A DNA stretch of 64,000 nucleotides, taken from positions 745,361 to 809,360 of the forward strand of contig FXAI01000001.1 of the NCBI GenBank assembly GCA_900177435.1, written 5' to 3'. The stretch is from Alteromonadaceae bacterium Bs31 (lineage in GTDB: Bacteria; Pseudomonadota; Gammaproteobacteria; Pseudomonadales; Cellvibrionaceae). The notes under the pieces were generated by a model, which saw nothing but the letters and a program-made list of their open reading frames with translations, had not been told where the DNA came from and did no database searches. Of the stretch, positions 36,002 to 45,800 are shown piece by piece; position 1 is the first letter of the stretch, and every line of letters starts with the position of its first letter. The translations under genes and the position numbers were made by a program.

Positions 36002-36280
36002 GTCTACTAGCCTTGGCAAAAGGAGGGATTCTAGCGGGTTGGTGGTTTTTTGCTAGTTGCCGTTGAGTTGAAGTAGCAAAAGTAAGGCGATGGGAGCAGG
36101 GCAAAGAGCTTTTGATTTGTTTTTAGGTTTCTCGCAGTGAATTAAACTAGGTTAACACTCGGCGAGGGAGCTACTGCATTGCCTAATACATCACCTCATG
36201 TGCATATGTGTGCGCATAGCCTGCCGTGGTGCCCAAGGCCTTCAATGTGTGTTTGCGGGGTGAGCTTAGTGTGGAAGTGC

Positions 36281-36700
36281 AGAACATGGTTTTTAAATTA
36301 ACCCGTAGTGAATTTGAGCGCGCCGCTCCTCGGCAAGGTGCTCCTCTGCCTTGCTCTACTGCATCACATCCATGTGATTATGCGCATGCTCGGCAATTGC
36401 TCCCGGCATTGCCTTAATACGCCACATCCCTGTGGCTAATGCGACTGCGGGCTGCGACCGCCATGGACCGGGGAAGTCCAGAGCATGGTTTTTTAAAATA
36501 AGCCGTAGTGAATTTGAGCGCGCCGCTCCTCGGCAAGGTGCTCCTGCCTTGCTCTACTGCATCACATCCATGTGATTATGCGCATCCGTGCGCCCGCGGG
36601 CTGCGACCGCCATGGACCGGGAAAGTCCAGAGCATGGTTTTTTAAAATAAGCCGTAGTGAATTTGAGCGCGCCGCTCCTGCGCATCCGTGCGCCCGCGGC
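36281..36700. repeat. Nested 150-200 bp repeats with small TCC-loop hairpins
   Basis: Three copies of a unit begin AGARCATGGTTTTTTAAA and continue through GTAGTGAATTTGAGCGCGCC, at about 36281, 36480 and 36630. A second block (GCTGCGACCGCCATGGACC) occurs twice, at about 36450 and 36600. Between them are hairpins of the same design, with a CATCC core: ATCACATCCATGTGAT (twice), GCCACATCCCTGTGGC, GCGCATCCGTGCGC (twice) and GTACATCCTGTAC. Short open frames here share the peptide RSEFERAAP only because they are repeat copies. The whole gap of 36002-36844 lacks a credible gene. Confidence 0.85.
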
Positions 36701-36725
36701 ATACCGTACATCCTGTACATAAAAA

Positions 36726-36746
36726 AACCCGCCACTAGGGCGGGTT
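36726..36746 (-). terminator. Rho-independent terminator of the 37-kb hypothetical gene
   Basis: AACCCGCC-actag-GGCGGGTT with seven T on the minus strand, about 100 bases past the stop of the gene at 36845-37309. Confidence 0.82.
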
Positions 36747-36844
36747 CAGAGGTAACAGACGTTTTTGGGGGCGCGTCTGTGTTGGGTAGCCGGTACTGCT
36801 TAACCCGGCCGATACAATGAGTGACTGCTTAAATTTGCTACTAC

Positions 36845-37309
36845 TTAAAAGTCAAATTTAACACCCACGTAAACCTTGTCCTCACTGGCGCCAAAGGCGT
36901 AGTTTCCGAGGTAAGTCATATCCTGATCGAAAAAATAAGACTGGACAGAGCCCTTTTTGGAACCCTTGTGAGCACTCCAGAATCGATTGAATCCGGTTCG
37001 GAATACTTTGCCCACAGCCGACCCTCCAGACCAGGTATTGCGGTCGTTTTGCAGTAACCACTGGCTGTTTAACAAGCGCTTATGGTCACACATTCTGCCA
37101 TCACGTTGTTGCTGCGCGGACTTAAAGAGGGTCTCGTTGTCCATGAGGCGTATGGGTAACACTTCTAGCCTTGAGTTATCCCGGTAGTAAGGCTTGTTCT
37201 GGTCGCTCCAAAATTCCGCAAAGCAAGGGCAACACAAGCCCAGGCCGCAAAGCGCGATAGCTAACTTTGTTCGGCAAATGGCTAAGGCTGCTAGAAATTT
37301 TGTGGCCAC
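36845..37309 (-). CDS. Exported hypothetical protein
   Basis: 154-residue protein not recognised. The N-terminus (LAIALCGLGLCCPCFA) is a signal-like hydrophobic segment ending near residue 31, with several Cys that could also make a lipobox. The mature part ends in a strand-like sequence with a terminal Phe (KVYVGVKFDF), as in outer-membrane barrel proteins, but is too short for a barrel of usual size. An own terminator follows, so it is expressed as a single gene. Confidence 0.6.
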   Translation of the reverse strand: MATKFLAALAICRTKLAIALCGLGLCCPCFAEFWSDQNKPYYRDNSRLEVLPIRLMDNETLFKSAQQQRDGRMCDHKRLLNSQWLLQNDRNTWSGGSAVGKVFRTGFNRFWSAHKGSKKGSVQSYFFDQDMTYLGNYAFGASEDKVYVGVKFDF

Positions 37310-37632
37310 TTTCGGGTTTCCTCCGGTGAGTTCATACCTTCAGAATACCCGCTCAGCGGAAATAAAAAAGACCCGAGCTTATATCTTTTTGTAATGCGTC
37401 TGACTTAAAAATAGACTGCTTGATCACACAATATGCGGGAAGGCGTAAGCACCACAGGCAACTTCCAGAGCCGGGGGTGAGTGGTCATTAACCAATAGGG
37501 GACAGATAAGCTCCAAAAATGGTTCTTTATTACCAGTTTACGAATATTCGTGCGCCACAATAACGAAACAATCTAGTTATTAAGTGCTAGTTTGGCGGCT
37601 TTTTCACCTTGGCTTGAGGCTGGTGGCTTGTG
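37310..37632. other. Intergenic region upstream of the exported hypothetical gene
   Basis: This 323-base gap holds no credible gene. A 12-base palindrome ACGAATATTCGT lies at 37540-37551. No clear terminator follows the cyclase-FHA gene. Confidence 0.35.
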
Positions 37633-38559
37633 CTACAGATGCCGAAAGTAGATCACATTCAGCTCTCCTAATGCGGGCTGCCCCAGCGCAATGCGACCTT
37701 TGCGTAGCAAGGGCAAAGATTCGCCTCTTACATACAATTGTGGTTGGTCTTCTTCTTGTACATAACTGCCATTGGTGCTGGTGTCTGTAAAAATAAACTT
37801 ACCGCGGTGAAAGCTGAAGCTGCAGTGATGCCGCGAAACTTTTGGGTCGGGGAGCACATATTGAGCGGAGGAGGGATCTCTGCCGATGGTGAAGTCTTCA
37901 TCATCGGAATTAAAAATAATCTTCTTACCCTGAATCACTAATTCAAGTTCCGTTGCCGTATGGGTTTTTGATGACACCAGGCTGCCGCTCACTTGGGTGG
38001 CGGTAATATCGGCACCGGCATCTTCTTGCCAATTAAGGCGGTAAACCAGTGCCTTGTTATCGCTGCCTTTTAATACCAGACGATCATAGAGTTCACAGCA
38101 GCTTAACAACCACATTGGCAGCTGTTCGTACAAGGCCTGGTCCACAAGGATCTGCTTGGTGTTTGCTGCGCTTACAAGGCTGGCAGCGCGATTAACTGTA
38201 TTGCCGAAGGCGTCCGGGCCATCAAAAATAAGTGTGCCATACGCCATGCCGCTGCGAATTGCATGGCCCTGTTCCTGTATTTTGAGGTTATTTGCGATTG
38301 CGGCTTCTGCAGCGCACTCGGCATCTTCGAAGATCACCATGATTTCGTCGCCGATTGTTTTTACCAATTGGCCGCCGTGGGCGTGGGTTACCTGTGTCAT
38401 CAACGAAAGCAGGTTTTCCACTGTTTGCTGTGCGCGCAAATTTCCCAGCTCCTGGTAGAGTTTCGAGCTTCCAACAATATCGGCAAAGAGAACGCTGTAC
38501 TCTTGTGTATCCTCATTTACCGGTGTTTGTTGTAGGGTTGCGTTTGAATCGGCTGCCAT
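37633..38559 (-). CDS. Class III adenylate/guanylate cyclase with C-terminal FHA domain
   Basis: 308-residue soluble protein. The cyclase homology domain covers about 20-190: metal-binding Asp in FADIVGSSKLY, GGQLVKTIGDEIMVIF with the second Asp, and FGNTVNRAASLVSAA near the transition-state residues (Asn and Arg present). The FHA domain (about 215-305) has FTIGRDP, VSRHHCSF and TSTNGSYV, the phosphothreonine-binding loops. The combination suggests a cyclic nucleotide signal gated by Ser/Thr phosphorylation, though no kinase gene is adjacent. ATP versus GTP preference cannot be read with confidence. Confidence 0.9.
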   Translation of the reverse strand: MAADSNATLQQTPVNEDTQEYSVLFADIVGSSKLYQELGNLRAQQTVENLLSLMTQVTHAHGGQLVKTIGDEIMVIFEDAECAAEAAIANNLKIQEQGHAIRSGMAYGTLIFDGPDAFGNTVNRAASLVSAANTKQILVDQALYEQLPMWLLSCCELYDRLVLKGSDNKALVYRLNWQEDAGADITATQVSGSLVSSKTHTATELELVIQGKKIIFNSDDEDFTIGRDPSSAQYVLPDPKVSRHHCSFSFHRGKFIFTDTSTNGSYVQEEDQPQLYVRGESLPLLRKGRIALGQPALGELNVIYFRHL

Positions 38560-38619
38560 TTCTCTACCTCCAGCAGGCGATTTTACACATAATCCTGGTC
38601 TTGTGGATAAGTGCTTGTG

Positions 38620-39432
38620 TCACATCTCAGCAGGTGCTGCCTGTTTAGATGTAACCGAGTTGTCAGTATTTGAACTGCTTGTCTCTGGCTGCTTGCTATA
38701 AATAACATCAAGCAGTTTTTCATGGCTAGTGTAGCCCGTGAGGAAAATACTGTAGGAGTTGCCATCCTCCTCAGTATGCTCAATTTTGGCAATCTGGAAA
38801 TTCAATTCCGGAATTAGCCAGATACGCGTTTGTTTTTCGTCATCCAGGTTGATGCGTTCCACTTTAATTGCGGGATACGTTTTGTCACCAACCTTCAGGG
38901 TTTCGTCCCCTGTTTTTTTGAATAGCAGGGTTTTTACTTTACTGGGTTTAACAAAGGTAAAGCTGAAATCATCGTGGCCGGAATACAGTTCCCGTTGTAG
39001 CTGCAATTGGTAGAGTACGGGGTCCAGTATGCCCAGTTCTATGGCGTGGTCGCGGTTTTTCTCTGGCTTGTCCTTTCTGCGGTACTGCGCGACATTTTTT
39101 TCCCAATCGAAAGAGAGTTTTTCGTCGGCTTTAAACGCCATGATTTTGCGTTTGTAGTGATAATAATGCGGTTGCAATATGCCGTTGTTGAGGCTGAAAT
39201 CACTTCTTTCCTCAATCGAGGCCATGAAGTTTTTTATTTTTGATTCGATCCTTAGCTGGCCGTTCTCTTGCAGATACAACTTTCGCGAGGATTTTATGGT
39301 CATGCCAGAATATTTACCTTGATATTCCGCATTGAATAAAAGTGTTTCGCCAGTGTCGGTGAAACCGGTTGTGGAGTAATAAAGCGCTGCTATTGCGCTA
39401 ATGATAACCACACATAGCTTTCCAATTTTCAT
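38620..39432 (-). CDS. DUF3108-domain exported protein
   Basis: 270-residue protein with an N-terminal signal segment (VVIISAIAALYYSTTGF) and a beta-rich domain matching DUF3108: FNAEYQGKYSGM, DFSLNNGILQPHYYHYKRK, ILDPVLYQLQLQRELYSG, and a later TRIWLIPELNFQIAKIEHTEEDG. DUF3108 proteins are periplasmic and of unknown function. A Ser/Gln-rich tail ends the protein. It lies 60 bases upstream of the cyclase gene on the same strand. Confidence 0.85.
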   Translation of the reverse strand: MKIGKLCVVIISAIAALYYSTTGFTDTGETLLFNAEYQGKYSGMTIKSSRKLYLQENGQLRIESKIKNFMASIEERSDFSLNNGILQPHYYHYKRKIMAFKADEKLSFDWEKNVAQYRRKDKPEKNRDHAIELGILDPVLYQLQLQRELYSGHDDFSFTFVKPSKVKTLLFKKTGDETLKVGDKTYPAIKVERINLDDEKQTRIWLIPELNFQIAKIEHTEEDGNSYSIFLTGYTSHEKLLDVIYSKQPETSSSNTDNSVTSKQAAPAEM

Positions 39433-39720
39433 AGGCCTACTCGGGAAATATTTACAGCTTACTCAGCTTAAGGGATGTAGTATGAATTTAATCTGAACGG
39501 CGTGCCCAAGCTAAAAGCCGGAGTTTACACCAGCTTGAATGGCATTGGGGCACAGTCTAAAATGGCGATGCGTATTTTGGAGTATTGTCCGAATTTTAAT
39601 CACCTCTGATTAGACCGCCACTGTCGAAAAATGTGCCCCATGGGTTTTTTCAGGCAGAAACGCGCGTTCAAACGCCTTGTCTCATCGCTTCTTACTCAAT
39701 ATTAAGGTAATGCCTAGCCT

Positions 39721-41211
39721 ATGAATACAGATCTGTTGATTGTTGGCGGAGACGGGGATCTCGCCCTGCGCAAGCTCTTTCCTTCGTTGTACTACCTGGA
39801 ACTCAACGACAGCATGCCTGAAAATACACGTATTTTTGGAATGGCTCGTACCGCTCAGACACAGCAGGAGTATCTCCAAAAAATTCAGAGCTGGTTGAAA
39901 GCTACTGTAAAGGAAGAGCTTTATTCGGAAGAGAAGTGGCAATGCTTTGCCGATAAAATCCGCTTCGTTCAGGGTGATGCTACCGATTCAGCGGCGCTGT
40001 GCAGTGTTAAGGAAGTCTATTTTGGTCGGGATGATCATCTTGTTGTTTATCTCGCTATTCCGCCGATGATCTTTGGTAAGGTCTGCGGTGCTATTGACGA
40101 CTGTGGCCTTAATCGTCCCACCACACGGCTGGTGGTAGAGAAACCATTGGGCGATAGCCGAGAAAGCTTTAAGGCGATTAACAGCGAGTTAGCTCGCACG
40201 TTTTCCGAGGAGCAAATTTTCCGCATCGACCATTATTTGGGTAAAGAGTCTGTACAAAACTTGTTGGCATTGCGTTTTGCCAATGACATGTTTGAGCCTC
40301 TGTGGAACTCCAAATACATCGACCATATTCAAATCACCGTAACGGAAAGCGTGGGAGTGGGAAATCGCTGGGCATTCTACAACCAGACTGGCGCTACTCG
40401 CGACATGGTACAAAACCACCTGCTGCAGGTTTTATGCTTGGTGGCTATGGAGCCGCCTACTTGGCTTAATGCAGAATCTGTGCGCAGTGAAAAATTAAAA
40501 GTATTGAATGCTTTGCGCTTAATACCCGCAGAAGAAGTGCAGGAATTAACGGTGAGAGGGCAGTACGCCAGCGGCTACGTGGGTGGAGAGGAAGTCCCGG
40601 GTTATCGCGAAGAAAAGTCTGAGAAGTATGAGATAGACCCCAACAGCCAGACAGAAACCTACGTTGCGATAAAAGCGGAAATAGAAAACTGGCGCTGGAC
40701 CGGGGTGCCGTTTTACCTCCGCACGGGCAAGCGTTTAAATAAGCGGCACTCTGAAATCGTAATCGAATTCAAACAAAACCAGCACCAGATATTTAAGGAT
40801 AAACACTCAGAGCATCCGGCCAATCAATTGATCATTCAGCTTCAACCTGACGCGGGTATTGCGCTGCGCATGATGCATAAGGTGCCAGGTTTGGATGCTG
40901 GTGTTCCTGTCAAAGATGGGGTTCTTAACTTCACCTTTGATAAAAGCGACGAAAAGGTTACGCACGACGCCTATTCCAGATTGTTATTCGACGTTTTAAG
41001 GAATGACCCCACATTGTTCGTGAGCGCCGCAGAGGTGGAGGCCGCTTGGCGCTGGGTGGACCAGATCTTTGCCGGCTGGAAAGAAACGGATATGCCGGCT
41101 CAGGAGTACCAGAGTGGCTGCCTCGGGCCAGACAAGGCTGATGAGCTAATCGAGCGCGGTGGTCGAAAATGGCTGAATGAAGGTTTTGAACTCTGGTGTG
41201 CTCTGGATTAG
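39721..41211 (+). CDS. zwf: Glucose-6-phosphate 1-dehydrogenase
   Basis: First enzyme of the oxidative pentose phosphate and Entner-Doudoroff routes, oxidising glucose-6-phosphate with NADP. The 496-residue protein has the N-terminal coenzyme motif GGDGDLALRKLFP and the active-site stretch FRIDHYLGKESVQNLLALRF with the catalytic His at about 170. The usual neighbours pgl and edd/eda are absent; gapA follows 358 bases later on the same strand. Confidence 0.96.
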   Translation: MNTDLLIVGGDGDLALRKLFPSLYYLELNDSMPENTRIFGMARTAQTQQEYLQKIQSWLKATVKEELYSEEKWQCFADKIRFVQGDATDSAALCSVKEVYFGRDDHLVVYLAIPPMIFGKVCGAIDDCGLNRPTTRLVVEKPLGDSRESFKAINSELARTFSEEQIFRIDHYLGKESVQNLLALRFANDMFEPLWNSKYIDHIQITVTESVGVGNRWAFYNQTGATRDMVQNHLLQVLCLVAMEPPTWLNAESVRSEKLKVLNALRLIPAEEVQELTVRGQYASGYVGGEEVPGYREEKSEKYEIDPNSQTETYVAIKAEIENWRWTGVPFYLRTGKRLNKRHSEIVIEFKQNQHQIFKDKHSEHPANQLIIQLQPDAGIALRMMHKVPGLDAGVPVKDGVLNFTFDKSDEKVTHDAYSRLLFDVLRNDPTLFVSAAEVEAAWRWVDQIFAGWKETDMPAQEYQSGCLGPDKADELIERGGRKWLNEGFELWCALD

Positions 41212-41246
41212 GGCGCAAAGGTTTTTTTCTGCATATATCGAACGAT

Positions 41247-41258
41247 GAAAACGTTTTC
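41247..41258. promoter_or_regulatory. Candidate LacI-family operator between zwf and gapA
   Basis: GAAAACGTTTTC is a perfect 12-base palindrome with the central CG step and the TGAAAACGTTTTC shape of LacI/CcpA-type operators. It is about 310 bases upstream of gapA. The regulator is not in the window. Confidence 0.4.
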
Positions 41259-41295
41259 GTAGCAAATAAGACGGGTTTTTGATCTCGACCGGGTT

Positions 41296-41313
41296 TTGAT
41301 GCTAGAGCATCAA
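41296..41313. promoter_or_regulatory. Inverted repeat upstream of gapA
   Basis: TTGATGCT-AG-AGCATCAA: two perfect 8-base arms with a two-base centre, 257 bases before gapA. This is operator-like; no T-run follows, so a terminator is unlikely. Confidence 0.45.
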
Positions 41314-41560
41314 GGTGAAAACAGCTAGAATGGCGGCCGTTTCAGAGCTTGACTGGTTACAAACGCGAGGCTTGCTATGGTAGCCGCAGAGTTGACTCAT
41401 AAGGTAGAAACGCTCAGAGGTCGAAACCCCAGTAACAAATGAAAAATCAAAAACAGGCTAGCAGTCACCTAAACTACGGCTGCAGGCCAATCAGGACTAC
41501 CTCACAAGAAAACAAAACAATTAGCCACAATTCAAATGGCTTTCCTTTTTAACACTCTAG

Positions 41561-42577
<1,017 letters not shown>

Positions 42578-42610
42578 TGGCTCTAAAAGGCTAAGCTCAT
42601 AGAAGCACAA

Positions 42611-42648
42611 AAAACGGCGGCTCACCTTCTGGTGGCCGCCGTTTTTTT
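42611..42648 (+). terminator. Rho-independent terminator of gapA
   Basis: AAAACGGCGGC / GCCGCCGTTTT, 11-base stem with a 13-base loop and a T7 run, 34 bases after the stop. Confidence 0.9.
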
Positions 42649-42764
42649 ATGGCGCAAAGATATGTAACAATAACCACCGCGAATATAGCAGCAGCACGCT
42701 CAGAAAAACTCTGCTTGAAATTGCAATATTCTCTCTTCATTCAAAAAAGAATAATTGGTAAAGC

Positions 42765-44270
42765 ATGAACGACAAGCAAATAAAAAAGATAATGATTGTT
42801 GGTGGTGGCACGGCAGGGTGGATATCTGCGGCCTTGTTAAGCAGCCGCTTCGGCAGCGAATACTGCGAAATTCAATTAATTGAATCCGATGAAATAAGCA
42901 CCGTGGGTGTCGGTGAAGCCACTATTCCGCCCATCGTTGGTTTTAACAATTTGCTCAAACTGGATGAAAATGAATTTATTCGAGAAACCAAAGCGACGTT
43001 TAAGCTAGGTATCGAATTTATCGACTGGAATAAAAAGGGCGAGTCCTATATACACCCCTTCGCTAAATACGGCACCGCTTTTACCCATGAGCCCTTTCAC
43101 CATCACTGGTTGAATTTGCATCCGCAAGGCAAGGCTCAGGCACTGAAAAACTACTCCCTGGCCTGTATGGCGAGCGAGCAAAATAAATTCATGAGGCCCA
43201 TTAATCGGCCCGGCTCACCTCTTTCCGCCATCGGTTACGCTTTTCACCTGGATGCCGGTTTGTACGCCCAATATTTGCGAAAATATGCTGAAAAGCGCGG
43301 AGTAAAACGTACAGAAGGGAAAATCGTTAATACCTATCTTAAGGATGATGGTTTTATCGAAAGCGTAGAAATGGAAAATGGTGAAATCTATTCGGCAGAT
43401 CTTTTTCTGGATTGCTCCGGCTTTCGGGGCTTGCTTATCGAAAAAGCCCTTAATACCGGGTATCAGGATTGGCGACACTACCTGCCGTGTGACCGCGCAA
43501 TAGCAATGCCAAGTGAATCTGGTCTTACACTGCGCCCCTATACCCAGGCTCAGGCCCACAGCGCTGGTTGGCAGTGGCGTATTCCCCTGCAGCATCGTGT
43601 GGGCAATGGTCATGTTTATAGTAGCCAGCATATGGAAGATCAGCAAGCGCTGGATATTCTTAGCGAAAATCTGGAAGGTAAAGCTCTGGGTGAGCCTCGC
43701 TTTATTAAATTTACGCCGGGCCGTAGAGATGTTTTTTGGAATAAAAATTGTGTGGCTATCGGTTTGTCTTCAGGTTTTTTAGAGCCGTTGGAATCTACAA
43801 GTATTCACTTAATACAATTGAGCCTGTACAAATTGCTGGACTTGTTTCCAACAAAGGATTTTAAGCCGGAAGTTGTTGATAACTACAATCGCATTATGAT
43901 TACAAAGTTCGAGCAAGTACGTGATTTCATTGTGCTGCACTACAAGGCTACTGAGCGAGATGATTCTTCATTCTGGAATTACTGCCGTACTATGGCTATT
44001 CCCGAAACCCTGCAGCAAAAAATGGATTTATATAAAAGTAGTGGCGTGATTTTTCGAGAGAATGATGAGCTGTTTGCTGAAAATAGCTGGCTTGCTGTTT
44101 TACACGGCCAGGGCTTAAGGGTAGATAGCCATCATCCACTGGTGAATGCGATGCCAGACGCGCAGGCAGAAAATATACTCAAGCAAATTGAAGAAAAAGT
44201 GGCAGAGGCAGTGGCAGAAATGCCGGATCATAAGGCGTATTTACAGAGCCAGTGCGGAGTAAGGTTTTAA
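42765..44270 (+). CDS. Flavin-dependent (tryptophan-type) halogenase
   Basis: FADH2-dependent halogenase of 501 residues. It has the flavin motif IVGGGTAGW (11-19), GVGEATIPP (48-56), a Lys at about 80 in KATFKLGIEF where the family's catalytic Lys is expected, the halogenase motif GWQWRIP (about 268-274) and GFLEPLESTSIHLIQ (about 335-350) carrying the expected Glu. Both diagnostic motifs are intact, so it should make hypohalous acid. Related enzymes in marine and Caulobacter-type genomes sit near TonB receptors and act on indoles or unknown substrates; free tryptophan is not certain. The next gene, a cupin, starts 3 bases later. A partner flavin reductase is not in the window. Confidence 0.9.
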   Translation: MNDKQIKKIMIVGGGTAGWISAALLSSRFGSEYCEIQLIESDEISTVGVGEATIPPIVGFNNLLKLDENEFIRETKATFKLGIEFIDWNKKGESYIHPFAKYGTAFTHEPFHHHWLNLHPQGKAQALKNYSLACMASEQNKFMRPINRPGSPLSAIGYAFHLDAGLYAQYLRKYAEKRGVKRTEGKIVNTYLKDDGFIESVEMENGEIYSADLFLDCSGFRGLLIEKALNTGYQDWRHYLPCDRAIAMPSESGLTLRPYTQAQAHSAGWQWRIPLQHRVGNGHVYSSQHMEDQQALDILSENLEGKALGEPRFIKFTPGRRDVFWNKNCVAIGLSSGFLEPLESTSIHLIQLSLYKLLDLFPTKDFKPEVVDNYNRIMITKFEQVRDFIVLHYKATERDDSSFWNYCRTMAIPETLQQKMDLYKSSGVIFRENDELFAENSWLAVLHGQGLRVDSHHPLVNAMPDAQAENILKQIEEKVAEAVAEMPDHKAYLQSQCGVRF

Positions 44271-44273
44271 ATT

Positions 44274-44651
44274 TTGAAGCCAATAAATAAACCTAGTATT
44301 AAAACCTATAAGCCAGAAAGCGAATATTTTTTTGAGGAAGGTTGTTTTATTGTCGAATTACATAATTCTCCCGATGACCCTCAGGTATCCGTAGCTCGTG
44401 CAAGAGTGAGCCCGGGCGAAACCACCCAATGGCATAGTCTTGAAGATACCTGGGAGCGTTATGTAATACAGGCGGGCATTGGCCAAGTGGAAGTAGGGGA
44501 GCTTGCTGTGACAAAAGTACAGCAGGGGGATGTAGTAGTTATACCGCCCGGCGTACCTCAGCGTATTAGCAATTGCGGAGATGAGGATTTGGTTTTTTTG
44601 GCTATCTGTAGCCCACGTTTTGAAGCTTGTAACTATCGTATTGAAGAGTAA
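44274..44651 (+). CDS. Cupin-domain protein paired with the halogenase
   Basis: 125-residue single-domain cupin, probably cytoplasmic. Motif 1 is partly kept (TTQWHSLEDTWERYVIQAG, with one His and Glu), and motif 2 is GDVVVIPPGVPQRISNCG, where the usual second His of motif 2 is replaced by Gln. The metal site may therefore be altered. The start is a TTG at 44274 with AAGG nine bases upstream; no ATG is available nearby. It lies 3 bases after the halogenase stop, so the two are translated together. A role in binding or processing the halogenated product is inference. Confidence 0.8.
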   Translation: MKPINKPSIKTYKPESEYFFEEGCFIVELHNSPDDPQVSVARARVSPGETTQWHSLEDTWERYVIQAGIGQVEVGELAVTKVQQGDVVVIPPGVPQRISNCGDEDLVFLAICSPRFEACNYRIEE

Positions 44652-44666
44652 GCTCGGCGCCAGGGA

Positions 44667-45527
44667 TTATTCACAAAAAACCGGCTTATCGTCTAATCTA
44701 ATGTCATCGATGTAAATTGTTCTCGCCTGCGCGCTTTGGTGGTATTGCTCAATACCAACCATTAAATGCTCAAATTTTTGTGGCCCATACCAGTTTCCCT
44801 CTTGCTTATTACCGATGCAGCCGTCGCCAGTTTGTAAAACATTAATATCGTGCAGCTCTTGTCCGTTCTGCCAGAATTTCAATTGATTGTTTTGGTTATC
44901 AAAATGCCATTGAATACAGCGCCATTGCCTGGCCACTAATTGATATTCAGCGCTGGCCAGCAAGCCGCCATCGCCATTGGGATGCTTCCAGCAGTCGGTC
45001 TGCCATTTTTCTCCAGTTTTATTCTGCGGCCAGGTATCGTAGTTAGCCATTAACTGCTCATGTCGCCCATCCACACGAAGCCTGTATGCTACAGCGGTGT
45101 TGATTGGTGCACCTGATTCTGGTTTTGCCTTGCCAAGGGTTTGTACAAGCGTGAAATCACCACCCTTATTCCCCTCATCGGATACATACAGCATAAAACT
45201 GCCGTATAAGCTGGTTTCAAGTTGCGGGGATGCTCTCAGGTCGTAAATCAGAAAGTTTCGATTGTAGCCACCGCCTTTGGCTTGGATCTTTACGGCATTC
45301 GGCTTGCTGTAGGCGAGTTCACTACTCACGGAAGCCATTGCATCTTTGTTGGCTCGCCAGTTATTCGGTAGCGCAGTGCCTGTGTCGAAATTTTCGTACA
45401 GCACTGTTTGCTGTGGTAGTGTGTTTTTCTCTATGGCTGCAGGCTCAGCCTGCCAATCGCTGCAGGCAAAACCATAGGAGCACAACGCAAAAAAACTAGC
45501 GCGTTTAAGCGTGTATAAAATTTTCAA
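44667..45527 (-). CDS. Exported concanavalin-like (lectin/glucanase fold) protein
   Basis: 286-residue protein with an N-terminal signal (ASFFALCSYGFACSDW); Cys22 may be lipidated although the lipobox is not canonical. The mature part starts LYENFDTGTALPNNWRANKD, a pattern of laminin-G/concanavalin-like beta-sandwich domains that bind or cut polysaccharide. RQWRCIQWHFDNQNNQLKFW and IYIDDIRLDD are typical late strands. I do not recognise a specific CAZy family, and no clear catalytic pair is seen. Convergent with the cupin gene. Confidence 0.65.
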   Translation of the reverse strand: MKILYTLKRASFFALCSYGFACSDWQAEPAAIEKNTLPQQTVLYENFDTGTALPNNWRANKDAMASVSSELAYSKPNAVKIQAKGGGYNRNFLIYDLRASPQLETSLYGSFMLYVSDEGNKGGDFTLVQTLGKAKPESGAPINTAVAYRLRVDGRHEQLMANYDTWPQNKTGEKWQTDCWKHPNGDGGLLASAEYQLVARQWRCIQWHFDNQNNQLKFWQNGQELHDINVLQTGDGCIGNKQEGNWYGPQKFEHLMVGIEQYHQSAQARTIYIDDIRLDDKPVFCE

Positions 45528-45800
45528 AAAAATTCCCTGTGTGGCCTTTTTTAAAGGCTAATAGTAGACGATTCTGTTGGTGGAGGAAAAGCGATACATT
45601 TGCGGGGCTACAGAGGAGTGCGAAAGATCTTCCCGCACAAATTAGGCCCTCGACAACTATGCACAGAATTATTTTCATTGTCATGCAAATATTGACTACA
45701 GGAGTGTCGAGCTGAAGTACTCGTCAGGCTTTTACAGGGTTTTTCTCGCTATCTGAAGGGCTTAATCAGAGGTTTCCTAGCTTAAAAGCGTCAAGCGGAC

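Noticed and set aside
36226-36820. Short open frames sharing the peptide RSEFERAAP
   Set aside because: The shared peptide comes from repeated DNA. The frames have no ribosome sites and end at random.
41395-41440. tRNA-like T-arm (GGTCGAAACCCC)
   Set aside because: No acceptor stem, anticodon arm or CCA end can be paired around it.
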